NCBI GenBank assembly: GCA_023898685.1
Contig: CP060234.1
Span: forward strand, 2,852,001 to 2,916,000
DNA: 64,000 nucleotides
Direction: 5' to 3'
Source: Phycisphaeraceae bacterium
Lineage (GTDB): Bacteria > Planctomycetota > Phycisphaerae > Phycisphaerales > UBA1924
Under the pieces are notes generated by a model. That model had not been told where the DNA came from. It searched no databases and worked only from the letters and a program-made list of their open reading frames with translations. Below, piece by piece: positions 1 to 8,710 of this stretch. Numbering within the stretch: position 1 is the first letter of the stretch; each line of letters begins with the position of its first letter. A program made the translations under genes and the position numbers.

Positions 1-9
1 GGTTGTCCG

Positions 10-486
10 ATGTCGACCAGAACCGCCCGTTCCGCCTTCTCGCTGCTCGAGCTCATGATCGTGGTCATGATCCTCGGCATCCTCGCCGCCGTCGTCGTGC
101 CGCGATTCGCCGGCGCCACGGACGACGCCCGTTCGTCGGCCACCGAGGCCACGGTGGCGAGCGTCCGCGCGTCGATCGCCGCCTTCCGCACCAGGGCGGT
201 CATGCAGGGGGTCGATCCCTTCCCGACGCTCGAGCAGCTCAACACGCCGGGCGTGGTCATGACACAGGCCGCGCCGGCCAATCCATTCACCGGAGCGTCC
301 GGGATCCAGGCCGTCTCGGCGAGCCAGGCCCAGGATCGGGCGGTCGCCAACGACGGATCGATCGGGTGGAACTACTACGTTGACAACAGCGCCGACCCGC
401 CCGTGTTCGTGTTCTACGCCAACTGCTCGAATACCACGACCGTCCCCGATGGCTCGGGCGGCACGCTCACCGCCAACGAGCTCTGA
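10..486 (+). CDS. Type II secretion/type IV pilus major pseudopilin, GspG-like
   Basis: A prepilin-type protein of 158 residues. A short basic leader is followed by a class III signal (FSLLELMIVVMILGILAAVVVPRF), with processing expected just before the Phe of FSLLE and the conserved Glu at mature position 5. The globular part has the PFPTLEQLN and ANPFTG strings of GspG-type pseudopilins, and the protein ends after a GWNYY segment. It is probably inserted in the inner membrane and assembled into a pseudopilus after cleavage by the peptidase at 7166-8632. It opens a tightly packed run of five prepilin-like genes. The gene starts at the window edge, so partners such as the ATPase or secretin may lie upstream. 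Whether it belongs to a secretion system or a pilus cannot be decided here. Confidence 0.88.
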   Translation: MSTRTARSAFSLLELMIVVMILGILAAVVVPRFAGATDDARSSATEATVASVRASIAAFRTRAVMQGVDPFPTLEQLNTPGVVMTQAAPANPFTGASGIQAVSASQAQDRAVANDGSIGWNYYVDNSADPPVFVFYANCSNTTTVPDGSGGTLTANEL

Positions 487-509
487 GCCTTCCGCGGAAG
501 GGGCCACCG

Positions 510-1034
510 GTGCGAGGCGGCTACACACTCATCGAACTCGTCATTGTGGTCGTGATCATCGGCATCCTCGCGGTGAGCGTGATCCCCGCGTTCGGGACGG
601 TGGACGCCGCTCGCCGCACCGCCGCCGCCGACGAGATCACCCGTCTGCTGGTCCTCACGCGCGCCGAGGCGACCGCGACCGGTGACGCCGCGGGAGTCGC
701 GGTCAGCGCCGGTGAGAGCTCCATCGTCCCGCTGCGCGTCAACGAGGCGGGCACCTCCACCGAACCCATCCCCGGCCCGACGGGCGAGGGCAGGCCCGCG
801 CTGCTGATCGGCGCCGCGTTTCCTGGCGTGCTCATCACCTCGGTCACACTCGGCGACGGATCGGCGGCCGATGGCACGATCTGGTTCGGGCACGACGGCA
901 CGCCACGCCTCCGGGATGTCAATCTCGTTGATGTCGGGCCCGCGACCACCGACAGCGTGATCGAGGTCACGGGGGGCGAGCGCGTCCGAGTCCGGCGCCT
1001 TTCCGGGGCCATCGAGCGGGAGGCCGCGCCGTGA
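510..1034 (+). CDS. Prepilin-like minor pseudopilin, GspH-like
   Basis: A 174-residue protein whose leader is only a few residues (MRGG) before YTLIELVIVVVIIGILAVSVIP, a classic N-methylation segment with Glu5. The GTG start is preceded by GGAAGGGG at 496-503, a good ribosome site. The rest is a beta-rich domain of the length seen in GspH/FimT minor pseudopilins (TRAEATATG region, then repeated short strands). It overlaps the next prepilin gene by four bases, so the two are probably translationally coupled. The assignment as GspH rests on order and size; the prepilin class itself is clear. Confidence 0.8.
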   Translation: MRGGYTLIELVIVVVIIGILAVSVIPAFGTVDAARRTAAADEITRLLVLTRAEATATGDAAGVAVSAGESSIVPLRVNEAGTSTEPIPGPTGEGRPALLIGAAFPGVLITSVTLGDGSAADGTIWFGHDGTPRLRDVNLVDVGPATTDSVIEVTGGERVRVRRLSGAIEREAAP

Positions 1035-1567
1035 CCGGTGGCCCGTCCTGCGACAGACACCGACGAGCGGGGAGGGGTCGGTCTCGGCCCTCCCTGTTCC
1101 GCCGCGCGTTCACGCTCATCGAGACCGTTCTCGTCATCACGGTCATCGCGATCGCCGTCCCGCTCGCGACGCGGACGATGAGCGATGCGTCCGCCGATCG
1201 CGCCGACAGCGTCAACGCCCTCCGTGCCGGGACGCTCGCTGAGGCTCTGCTCGAGGCCGTTATCGCCGACGTTCAATCCGACAGCCCCGGCCTGGGGATG
1301 GCCGCCCTTGCAGATGCCTCGGCCTACCTCGACTCGCCTTCCACCGGTTTCCGTGACCGCGTCGACGCCACGGCCTCGTACTACACCGGTCTCGGGTTCG
1401 GCTACAGCCTCGACATCGGCCCCCTCGTCGCTTCCAGCGGCGAAGCCTCCGGCGACGAGGCCCTTGACCGCTTCCGCCTGGTCACCGCCCGCATCACCTG
1501 GCCCTCGGCGCGAGGCGGCGACCTCGAACTCTCCGTCGCGACCTACGTCGGGGAGGTGACGCCGTGA
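1031..1567 (+). CDS. Prepilin-like protein, GspI position
   Basis: A 178-residue prepilin-like protein with a longer, strongly basic N-terminus (about 25 residues, rich in Arg) before the AFTLIETVLVITVIAIAVPLA segment. Cleavage is expected before FTLIE. It starts with GTG inside the end of the preceding gene and its stop overlaps the start of the next, so it is part of a translationally coupled set. Its position between GspH-like and GspJ-like genes matches GspI/PilV-type minor pseudopilins, but the globular part shows no motif that I can tie to one family. An internal start near residue 25 is possible because the leader is unusually long. Confidence 0.72.
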   Translation: MTGGPSCDRHRRAGRGRSRPSLFRRAFTLIETVLVITVIAIAVPLATRTMSDASADRADSVNALRAGTLAEALLEAVIADVQSDSPGLGMAALADASAYLDSPSTGFRDRVDATASYYTGLGFGYSLDIGPLVASSGEASGDEALDRFRLVTARITWPSARGGDLELSVATYVGEVTP

Positions 1568-2073
1568 GACAGACCCGCGCGGCCCATCGTCGCGGCATGA
1601 CCCTGCTCGAAGTCATGGCCTCGGTCATCATCCTCTCGATCACGGCGGTCGTGGTGCTCCCCGTGATCGACGCGGCGTCTCGCAACTACTCCGAGACCGC
1701 CAATGTTCGGTCCCAGACCGGTCGGATTCGCTACGCGATCGACCGCGTCACGCGCGTCCTTCGCCAGGCTCCCGCGGGCGAAACCAGCGGCACCATCGGC
1801 GTCGCCCGCTTCGACGCCGACACCGCCGAGTTCTCCGACGGAACCGGCGTCGATCTCGTCGACGGCTCTCTGATGTTGCTCGATCCGGTCCAGGACGACG
1901 CGATGCTGCTGGACGGAGTGACCGCTTTCGAGCTCGTCGCGCTGGGCAGCGATGGTGTGACTCCCGTCCCCGGCGACGCGCCCGAGACCGTCGACCGCTA
2001 TCGCGTCCGACTGGCGACGGCCGACACCGAGCTTCGCATGATCGTCTATCCGCGCGTGGGGATGACACGATGA
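1564..2073 (+). CDS. Prepilin-like minor pseudopilin, GspJ/PilW-like
   Basis: A 169-residue prepilin with a 12-residue basic leader and the segment MTLLEVMASVIILSITAVVVLP. The mature N-terminus after the Gly would be MTLLE with Glu5 kept. The region after the helix (RYAIDRVTRVLRQAP) resembles the N-terminal helix extension and DIRRALRQA-type motif common in GspJ/PilW proteins. It overlaps both neighbours by four bases. It probably forms part of the pseudopilus tip with the other minor pseudopilins of the cluster. Confidence 0.78.
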   Translation: MRQTRAAHRRGMTLLEVMASVIILSITAVVVLPVIDAASRNYSETANVRSQTGRIRYAIDRVTRVLRQAPAGETSGTIGVARFDADTAEFSDGTGVDLVDGSLMLLDPVQDDAMLLDGVTAFELVALGSDGVTPVPGDAPETVDRYRVRLATADTELRMIVYPRVGMTR

Positions 2074-2444
2074 GCCGCACGGCACCATGTCGCTCCGCCC
2101 GTGCCGCGTCCCGCCGCGGGGCTGTGCTGGTGATGGTGATCGTCATGCTCGCGCTGCTCGAACTGACGGTGCTCTCGTCGCTGGGGGGCACGGCCGACGA
2201 CGCCGACGAGGTTGTCCTCCGCATCGAGACGCTGCGGGCCTTCTACGCCGCCGAGAGCGGGGCGGTGCTGGCGCTGTCGGACGAGCTTCGCGGCCTTACC
2301 CCCCCCGGCACCGGGGATGAATTGTTACTGCCGAACGCACGGGTCGAGTTCCTCCAGACGCCTTGGGACGACGAGGGCGACGTGCTCACCGTTGAGGGCC
2401 GATCCGACGCCGCGAGGCGCCGCATCCAGATCAGCCTGGAATAG
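2070..2444 (+). CDS. PilX/GspK-like membrane-anchored pseudopilin
   Basis: A small protein of 124 residues. A basic start (SRTAPCRSARAASRRGAV) leads into a hydrophobic helix LVMVIVMLALLELTVLSSL and then the string AFYAAESGAVLAL, which is typical of PilX N-terminal domains and GspK-like proteins (the AxYAAESG motif). GspK usually has no Glu5, and none is seen at that position here. It is the last gene of the prepilin run and ends 108 bases before the PilM-like gene. It is much shorter than GspK (~300 residues), so it is better called a PilX-type minor component. Confidence 0.7.
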   Translation: MSRTAPCRSARAASRRGAVLVMVIVMLALLELTVLSSLGGTADDADEVVLRIETLRAFYAAESGAVLALSDELRGLTPPGTGDELLLPNARVEFLQTPWDDEGDVLTVEGRSDAARRRIQISLE

Positions 2445-2552
2445 GCCGCTCGGCATGACTGACCCGGAACTTGGGGAACGGTTCCAGTCCTCCCCGTTTC
2501 CGGTCGAATCTGGAGAAGCCGGTAATCACCGCCGAGGCGTCGGACCGCTGCC

Positions 2553-4217
2553 ATGCCCAGAACGCGATCAGAAGCCATCTTGATACTCAGCCCGTCGCGT
2601 ATCGAACTCGCACGGACCGATCGTCTGGGCCGGCCGAGCGAGGCGATGTGGTATTCTCCGGAGTTCTGGGCTGACGCGGAGGCTTCCGGTTACAAGACGC
2701 TCGATCACTGGCTGGGCCGGGCTTTCACCTCGATGGGCCTCAAGAAGAAAACCCCCGTCACCGTCTGCCTCTCGGGCACTTCGCTCCGAACCGAGGTTTC
2801 CCACCATGCGGGCGCCGGACGAGCCGTGTATGGGCACGCGCACGCCACGATGGCCGAGCAGTTCGATCATCGCGACGGGCTCTATCAGGTTGCGGTCTCG
2901 CGGCTCGACGCCCGGCCGGGAATCGAGGGCGACGACGCGTGGTATTACATCTCGGCCGAGTCGGACAGCGTCCTCGATGCGCTCGTGGCCTTCGTCGAGC
3001 GGGCTGGCTTGGTTTGCCGCGGCATCACCGGGCTTGGACTGATGCACGCCCGGGCGGTCGCGACGCGTCTGGCCGGCATGGTCGAGGCGAAGCTCGTCTG
3101 CGATGTCGGAGAGCACGAGAGCATCGTGGCCATGGGCGTCGATCACACCGTCCCGTTGTTCCGGCCCTTCAACGTCGGGTTGGCGCCGTTCGTGGATGCC
3201 TACGCCCGCGTTCTCGAACAGGCCGGCGCCGGCGAGTCCCTGAGCCGCGCCAGGGCGTTCGTCTTCAGCCACGGCATCCCGAGTCGCGACGACATGATCG
3301 ACGAGAGCCTGGGCCTTTCCGGGCGCAGCATCCTCCCGGTTCTTCAGCCGGTCATCCAGCGGCTCGCCGTCGAGATCAAGAACACGCTGCGCTTCGGCCT
3401 GAATGACGGCGCGATCGACAGCGCCCGGGTCGAGCTTGACGGGCTCGCGGCGCGTGTGCCGGGTTTGGCGGCCGCGCTGTCGGGATACATCACCTGCGAG
3501 ATCTCCTGCGGCGGCTCGTCCGAGAGAGCGCACGGGGGCGCCGAACCGTCGGCCTGCTACGTCGATGCCCTGCGAGGCGAGACGCTCGGGGACAACCTGC
3601 TGCGGCCGCTGCGGCTTGTCAGGCAGCACCATCAGAAGCTATTCAACAAGTGCCTGCGTGTCGGCGCCGTCACGGCCGCGCTGGTCCTCGGGGCCGAGGC
3701 GCTCCTTGCCTTTGCCGACATCCGGAATACCACGACTGAGCTTGCCTCCCTTCGGCCCAGGCTGGACGCCGTTGAGCGGTTCAACCAGCAGTCGGGCGAC
3801 GCCGTCACGCTCGCCGCCGATCTGAGCGCCGTTCGCGGCGCGATCGACGAGCGAATGGGGGATGTCGCGCGATGGGGGCCCGGGCTCGCCGTGATCGCGA
3901 GATCGATGGACGAGCGCACCCACCTGCTCGATTGCCGCGGCATCCATGAATCGGGCCGGGCGTGGTATCGCCTCTCGGGCGAGGTCGATCTTCAGGGGCC
4001 GGAGGACCGAACGCTGGGCATTCTCCTCGACGCCATTGAGGCCGACCCCATGTTTGACGCCGTGGAGCTCGAATCGGCGCGCGTGGAGACCAGGAACAGC
4101 GCCGCGGTCCAGCGGTTCATCGTCCGCGTTCGCCTGGTCACGCAGCCCGCGGCCCCGCACAGCGTCGTGCTGGCCGCCCCGGCCTCGGCAACCGCGGGGG
4201 AAGGGGCCGGTCCATGA
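2553..4217 (+). CDS. PilM-PilN fusion, pilus/secretion inner-membrane platform protein
   Basis: A 554-residue protein combining two normally separate pilus assembly factors. Residues 1 to about 330 look like an actin-fold PilM/GspL-cytoplasmic domain (VCDVGEHESIVAM phosphate-loop-like segment near residue 185, and PVIQRLAVEIKNTLRFG near 270). Around residue 365 there is a basic stretch and then one transmembrane helix (VGAVTAALVLGAEALLAFADI). A coiled coil follows (RPRLDAVERFNQQSGD) and then a ferredoxin-like periplasmic domain typical of PilN/GspL. In most bacteria pilM and pilN are adjacent separate genes; GspL of type II systems has this fused layout. The next gene overlaps by four bases and is PilO-like, which fits the PilMNO order. 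Confidence 0.78.
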   Translation: MPRTRSEAILILSPSRIELARTDRLGRPSEAMWYSPEFWADAEASGYKTLDHWLGRAFTSMGLKKKTPVTVCLSGTSLRTEVSHHAGAGRAVYGHAHATMAEQFDHRDGLYQVAVSRLDARPGIEGDDAWYYISAESDSVLDALVAFVERAGLVCRGITGLGLMHARAVATRLAGMVEAKLVCDVGEHESIVAMGVDHTVPLFRPFNVGLAPFVDAYARVLEQAGAGESLSRARAFVFSHGIPSRDDMIDESLGLSGRSILPVLQPVIQRLAVEIKNTLRFGLNDGAIDSARVELDGLAARVPGLAAALSGYITCEISCGGSSERAHGGAEPSACYVDALRGETLGDNLLRPLRLVRQHHQKLFNKCLRVGAVTAALVLGAEALLAFADIRNTTTELASLRPRLDAVERFNQQSGDAVTLAADLSAVRGAIDERMGDVARWGPGLAVIARSMDERTHLLDCRGIHESGRAWYRLSGEVDLQGPEDRTLGILLDAIEADPMFDAVELESARVETRNSAAVQRFIVRVRLVTQPAAPHSVVLAAPASATAGEGAGP

Positions 4218-4813
4218 TCGGCGAGACCCGCCAGCTCATCACCCGCGTCGTCCTGGCGTCGCTTGTCGCCGGCGGGGCGTGGTATCTGCTCGTTCGCCCT
4301 CTCCATCAGCGAGCCGACCTGTTGCACACCGAACTCGCCGACGGCCTCGACAAGGTCACATCGGGTGAGATCGTGATTGATACCTGTGTCCAGAACCCGG
4401 AAGTGGTTCTCTCGGCGCTCCGGCAAACGGCCGAGGCGTATGACGGGTGGTGGGGAGGGGCGGCCCAGGAGGCCCGCTTCTATGACGCGATCCGAGACAT
4501 CGCGAGGGACGCGGGCGTGCAGCTCGTCGGTGTCGAGCCGGGCCGCACCCAGACACGATTCATCGGCGAGGGCAAACTGGAGACCGACGCCCGTCTGCGC
4601 ATCGAGTCGTCGGTGATCGACGCCAACGGTGACTTTGCGCACGTCCTCGCGTTCATCACCGCGCTACAGCGAGGCTTGGGGGCGGTTCGCGTCGACTCGT
4701 TCCACCTTGGGCCTCTCGACGGGTACGGCACGCTGCACGTGCAGCTCAACACGTCGAGATACTGCTTCGAGCATCCATTCCCCTCGCTCGAATCGCGGGA
4801 GGTGACACCGTGA
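4214..4813 (+). CDS. PilO/GspM-like inner-membrane platform protein
   Basis: A 199-residue protein with an N-terminal membrane helix (VVLASLVAGGAWYLLVRPL, residues ~11-29), a short coiled segment, and a periplasmic alpha/beta domain (FYDAIRDIARDAGVQLVGVEPG, then FAHVLAFITALQRGLGAVRVDSF) that matches the ferredoxin-like fold of PilO/GspM: the strings 'Y..l..f...L....r.v.i..l.l' recur in this family. It lies between the PilM-PilN fusion and the PilP/GspC-like gene with four-base overlaps on both sides, so one transcript probably makes the whole platform. Sequence identity to PilO is low and the call leans on order plus topology. Confidence 0.68.
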   Translation: MIGETRQLITRVVLASLVAGGAWYLLVRPLHQRADLLHTELADGLDKVTSGEIVIDTCVQNPEVVLSALRQTAEAYDGWWGGAAQEARFYDAIRDIARDAGVQLVGVEPGRTQTRFIGEGKLETDARLRIESSVIDANGDFAHVLAFITALQRGLGAVRVDSFHLGPLDGYGTLHVQLNTSRYCFEHPFPSLESREVTP

Positions 4814-5340
4814 TGCCGGGCCGCATCGATCACCGTACCGGAGCGATGCTGATCCTCGCGTTCGGCGCGCCGACGCTGATGGTGGGGCTGATCCGCTACG
4901 TGCCTCTGGGGCCGCAGACGGCCTCCGCGTCGCCCGGATCATCGCTCGAAGCCATCCCGACCATGCTTCCCATGACCGACGCCGCGATGGTGGCGTACAC
5001 CGACGCCCAGCGGGCCATGATCCGGGCCGCCGACGCCATCGAGGCCGCCGAAGCCCCCATCAGCCCGTTCCGCGTGACCGACCGGGAAGAGAAGATCAAG
5101 CAGGCTGTCGAGCCCACCGGCTTCGATGCCGTGCTCACCAAGATCGAGCCCCCGACCTTCCGCCTCACCGCGATCGTCGCTGGCCGCCGCACGGTTGCCA
5201 TCATCGACGGCACGGCGTGCACGGTCGGCGCAGACCTCGGCCGGGGCTGGACCATCGCCTCGATCGACTCCGACGCGCAGTCCGTCGTTCTTCACAACGA
5301 GGCCTACGGCGACCATACGCTTTTTCTTCGCAAGCCCTGA
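4810..5340 (+). CDS. PilP/GspC-like periplasmic connector
   Basis: A 176-residue protein starting at GTG (an ATG follows directly at 4813). It has one N-terminal hydrophobic helix (AMLILAFGAPTLMVGLIRYVPL), an Ala-rich linker, and a C-terminal domain of about 75 residues with the pattern of a PilP/GspC homology region: FRLTAIVAGRRTVAIIDGTACTVGADLG, then WTIASIDSDAQSVVLH and a final short strand HTLFLRKP. In pilus and secretion systems this domain links the inner-membrane platform to the secretin. It is the last structural gene of the cluster before xseA. Confidence 0.72.
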   Translation: MMPGRIDHRTGAMLILAFGAPTLMVGLIRYVPLGPQTASASPGSSLEAIPTMLPMTDAAMVAYTDAQRAMIRAADAIEAAEAPISPFRVTDREEKIKQAVEPTGFDAVLTKIEPPTFRLTAIVAGRRTVAIIDGTACTVGADLGRGWTIASIDSDAQSVVLHNEAYGDHTLFLRKP

Positions 5341-5393
5341 TTCAAGGGCTGACGAGCCCCGCGTGGCCCGTAGATCCCCGCTACGCTCGGCTC

Positions 5394-6881
5394 ATGGGCC
5401 GGCTCCCGTTCGATCCCGACCGCATGAAGGGCGCCAAGCCCGCGCGCCCGAAGCGAGACCCCGACATCCCGCTCTCCATCTCAGCCCTTGCCTCGCTCAT
5501 CGAGCGTGCCATCGGCGACGTGTTCCCGAAGAAGATCACCGTTCGCGGCGAGGTCAGCGGGGCCCGCGAACGCACGCACTGGTACTTCAACCTCAAGGAC
5601 GAGAACGCGGTCATCGGCGCGGTCTTCTTCGCCTCCGCCGCCCGCAAGTCGGCGGTCACGCCGCGTGACGGTCGCGTCGTGATCGCGAGCGGGCGGATCG
5701 AGTACTACGCCCCGCAGGGCCGACTCTCGCTCGTCGTCGATTCTCTCAAGGAGGACGGCGAGGGCTCGCTCGACGCGCAGTTCCGCGCCCTGTGCGAGCA
5801 GTTTCGGGCCCAGGGCTGGTTCGACCCCGAGGCCAAGAAGCCCCTGCCGACTTTTCCCTCCCGCATCGCGGTGCTCACCAGCGCCTCGTCCGCCGCGCTC
5901 CAGGATGTGCTCGACACCACGAAGCGGCGTTGCCCCGCGGTCGACCTTCTGCTTGTCGACACCCTCGTCCAGGGCGACCGCGCCGCTCCGATCATCGCCC
6001 GCACCATCCGCCGACTCGACGCGTATCGGGCGGGCTTGAGCATCGACGCCATCTTGCTGACCCGGGGCGGCGGCTCGGCCGAGGATCTTTGGTGCTTCAA
6101 CGATCCGGATCTCGCCCGGGCGATCCACGACTGCCGAATCCCGATCGTCGCCGCGATCGGGCATGAGAGCGACACGACCATCGCCGAGCTCGTCGCGGAT
6201 CGGCGGGCCGCGACGCCCACCCAGGCGGCGATGCTGCTCACGCCCGACCGCGAGGCGCTCGCACGCCAGCTCCACGCCCTTGCGGTGAGGCAGAGCCGAA
6301 CCCTCCGGGTCAGGCTCGACGCCGAGTGTCGCCACCTCCGCGCCCTCGCCGGCCGCCCCGTGCTCGCCGACCCGACCCAGATCGCCCACATCCAGGCTGA
6401 TCGGCTCGGAACGCTCGGCCGCCGGCTCGTCTCGGCCCAATCGCACCTGATCCACGCCCACCAGCGGCGACTGGCCCGCCTCGAACTCGGTCTCGAGCGC
6501 CGCCGACCCGCGGCCGAGCACGCCCGCCGGGCCGAGACCATTCGCGGCCTTTCAATCCGCCTTCGCGGCGCGATGCACCACGCCCTCGCCGACCGACGCC
6601 GAGACCTCGGCCGCCTCGCGGCCGTCCGCGACGCGATCGGCCCGACGGCCGTCCTCAACCGGGGCTTCTCGATCACGACCACCGCGACCGGCTCGCTCGT
6701 CCGGTCGGTCGGCGACGCTGGCGCGGGGGACCGTCTCACAACCCGCCTCGCGGACGGTGAGTTGCACTCCACGATCGACGGCGCCGCGACCCCGACGCGC
6801 CGCCCCCGCAGGCCTCGTCGGGCGAACAACCCGGACCGCGACGTGCCGCCCCAGATGGACCTTTTCGACCGTTCGGAGTAA
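5394..6881 (+). CDS. xseA: Exodeoxyribonuclease VII large subunit
   Basis: XseA is the catalytic large subunit of exonuclease VII, which degrades single-stranded DNA from both ends in the cytoplasm. The 495-residue product has the N-terminal OB-fold (LSISALASLIERAIGDVFP, then VRGEVSGARERTHWYFNLKDENAVI), the central catalytic domain (RIAVLTSASSAALQDVL, ILLTRGGGSAEDLWCFNDPDLARAI, IPIVAAIGHESDTTIAELVADRRAATPTQAA) and a helical C-terminal part ending in VLNRGFSITT. The frame is open further upstream, but the family start matches ATG 5394. Only six bases separate that codon from a TACGCT -10-like box at 5382-5387, so the mRNA may be leaderless. The small subunit follows ten bases downstream. Its place inside a pilus cluster is probably chance. 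Confidence 0.95.
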   Translation: MGRLPFDPDRMKGAKPARPKRDPDIPLSISALASLIERAIGDVFPKKITVRGEVSGARERTHWYFNLKDENAVIGAVFFASAARKSAVTPRDGRVVIASGRIEYYAPQGRLSLVVDSLKEDGEGSLDAQFRALCEQFRAQGWFDPEAKKPLPTFPSRIAVLTSASSAALQDVLDTTKRRCPAVDLLLVDTLVQGDRAAPIIARTIRRLDAYRAGLSIDAILLTRGGGSAEDLWCFNDPDLARAIHDCRIPIVAAIGHESDTTIAELVADRRAATPTQAAMLLTPDREALARQLHALAVRQSRTLRVRLDAECRHLRALAGRPVLADPTQIAHIQADRLGTLGRRLVSAQSHLIHAHQRRLARLELGLERRRPAAEHARRAETIRGLSIRLRGAMHHALADRRRDLGRLAAVRDAIGPTAVLNRGFSITTTATGSLVRSVGDAGAGDRLTTRLADGELHSTIDGAATPTRRPRRPRRANNPDRDVPPQMDLFDRSE

Positions 6882-6890
6882 CGTGCGCCC

Positions 6891-7169
6891 ATGCCGAAGA
6901 AGACCGGCCCGAAGGCCACCGCCAGCGAGAGCCCCGTCGACGACCTGACCTACGAGGCGGCCGTCGAGGAGCTCGAGTCGATCATCGAACGCATCGAGTC
7001 AGGGGAGATCGGGCTCGAGGACTCGATCTCGTTCTACGAGCGGGGCACGAAGCTCCTGCGACGCTGCCGGGCCGTCCTGGGCCAGGCCGAGCAGCGTATC
7101 GAGCGGCTCGACGCCGACGCGCTGGCCGATCCAGCAACAGAGCCGGATTCGGGCGACAACCCAGCATGA
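6891..7169 (+). CDS. xseB: Exodeoxyribonuclease VII small subunit
   Basis: A 92-residue XseB, the small subunit of exonuclease VII. The core TYEAAVEELESIIERIESGEIGLEDSISFYERGTKLLRRC is the typical XseB helical hairpin, including the 'LE.S...YE.G..L...C' pattern. About 16 residues precede it and a polar acidic tail follows. It lies nine bases after xseA, so the two subunits are surely co-expressed. Its stop overlaps the start of the prepilin peptidase gene, coupling DNA repair and pilus genes in one transcript. Confidence 0.95.
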   Translation: MPKKTGPKATASESPVDDLTYEAAVEELESIIERIESGEIGLEDSISFYERGTKLLRRCRAVLGQAEQRIERLDADALADPATEPDSGDNPA

Positions 7170-8632
7170 GCCGTGCCACGCTCATGCTCTGGCTCCCCGC
7201 GATCGCCCAGACGGTCTTCGTCTTCGCGCTGGGCGCCTGCATGGGCTCGCTCATCAACGTGCTTGTCTATCGCATCCCCAAGGGGCTCAGCGTCGTGACG
7301 CCCCCCTCGCGTTGTCCGTCGTGCGACACCCGCCTCACCTGGCGTGAGAATATCCCGATACTGGGCTGGCTCCTCCTTCGCGGGAAGTGCCGGTTCTGCA
7401 AGGCGAAGATCTCGCCCGAGTACCCGATCGTCGAGGCCTTCGTCGCGTGCCTGTTCACGCTGTTCTTCCTGCTCTGGTATCTCGTCAAGCCCGGGACCAC
7501 GCTCTTCGGCGTCGACCTCGGGTCTGTCGCCCCGGACTGGACCGCGAATGGACTCCTCCGCACCTGGCCCGCCTTCGTCGCCCTCCTTTTCCTCGCCGGT
7601 TCGCTTGTCGCGATGACCATCATCGACGCGCGCACCTACACCATTCCCCTCGCCCTCGCCTGGGTCCCAACGCTCGCCGCCGTCCTCCTTCACACCGCAA
7701 ACGCCGCCTGGTTCGAGATCGCCCACGGGCCGGTCCACCTCTCCCGCCCCGGCCTCTGGTTCGCGGCCGACCACACGCGGTGGGTCAGTCCCCTGAATTG
7801 GCTCTGGACCCTTCCCACGCCCTCGCCACGGGACTGGGGATGGATCGGCGCCGCCATCCTGGGCACCCTGGGCATTCCGGTCTCGCTGCTGCTCCAGAAA
7901 CTGGGACTCATCCGCCACTCCTTCGCCGACTACGACGAGTGGGAAGCTCGGGCCCTCGCCGAGGCCCGCCAGAATGAGCCCGAAGCTCCGGCGAGGGACG
8001 AAACGGGCCCGGATTCCCTCGCAGGCGCTTCGGGCTCGCCCGAGGCCGGGCGCGGTGAGGCCGACGACGACCCCGCCCACCTCTGGATCCAGTATCCCCA
8101 CGCCCGGCGCGAGATGTTCATCGAGTGCGCCTTTGTCGCCCCCATCGTCCTGGGTTTCATCGGGGGCTTCTGGCTCGCCCCCAGGCTCGTCACCCACTTC
8201 GCCGGGCCCTACCAGCCCGCCCCGGCCGGCCAGTACGGCTTTGTACCCCCGGTCGAGGCCCCGCTCTGGCTCACGGTCCTTGCCGGTGTCTGCCTCGGAT
8301 ACCTGATCGGGGGAGGCGTCGTCTGGATGGTCCGTATCCTCGGGTCGCTCGCTTTCGGCAAGGAGGCGATGGGGATTGGCGATGTCCATTTGATGGCGGC
8401 GGTGGGGGCCTGCGTGGGCTGGATCGACGCGGTGCTGGGGTTCTTCGGCGCGGCGTTCGTCGGCGTCGCCTATGCCCTTGCGTCGCAGATCGTGGGCGGC
8501 AAGATGAAGCGGGCTATGCCCTTCGGGCCGTTCCTCGCCGTCGCGACCTTTCTCGTGTTATTTCTGCGGCCGCTCCTGGAAATCGCTCTCGGTGTCGTAT
8601 TCGGCTCTGCAAAGCCGATCCATCTACCGTAA
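7166..8632 (+). CDS. Prepilin peptidase (A24A family), enlarged
   Basis: An integral-membrane aspartic protease that cleaves and N-methylates prepilins, very probably those at 10-2444. The N-terminal zinc-binding part has two Cys pairs (CPSC near residue 50 and CRFC near 74) with WRENIPILGWLLLRGKC. The first catalytic Asp is in TIIDARTYTIP (~residue 153) and the second in MGIGDVHLMAAVGA (~residue 410). At 488 residues it is nearly twice the usual 250-290. The excess lies between the two catalytic segments: about 200 residues with extra hydrophobic stretches and a polar charged loop rich in Glu, Ala and Pro (EAPARDETGPDSLAGASG). Such enlarged peptidases occur in planctomycetes. The start overlaps the xseB stop by four bases. 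Confidence 0.93.
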   Translation: MSRATLMLWLPAIAQTVFVFALGACMGSLINVLVYRIPKGLSVVTPPSRCPSCDTRLTWRENIPILGWLLLRGKCRFCKAKISPEYPIVEAFVACLFTLFFLLWYLVKPGTTLFGVDLGSVAPDWTANGLLRTWPAFVALLFLAGSLVAMTIIDARTYTIPLALAWVPTLAAVLLHTANAAWFEIAHGPVHLSRPGLWFAADHTRWVSPLNWLWTLPTPSPRDWGWIGAAILGTLGIPVSLLLQKLGLIRHSFADYDEWEARALAEARQNEPEAPARDETGPDSLAGASGSPEAGRGEADDDPAHLWIQYPHARREMFIECAFVAPIVLGFIGGFWLAPRLVTHFAGPYQPAPAGQYGFVPPVEAPLWLTVLAGVCLGYLIGGGVVWMVRILGSLAFGKEAMGIGDVHLMAAVGACVGWIDAVLGFFGAAFVGVAYALASQIVGGKMKRAMPFGPFLAVATFLVLFLRPLLEIALGVVFGSAKPIHLP

Positions 8633-8710
8633 AGTGGTTCCTCGATCACGCGATCGAGCCGGCCGCTGAAGACCGGCCAGGCAGGTCTCGAAGCAGAAGG
8701 AGCGCGGCTG

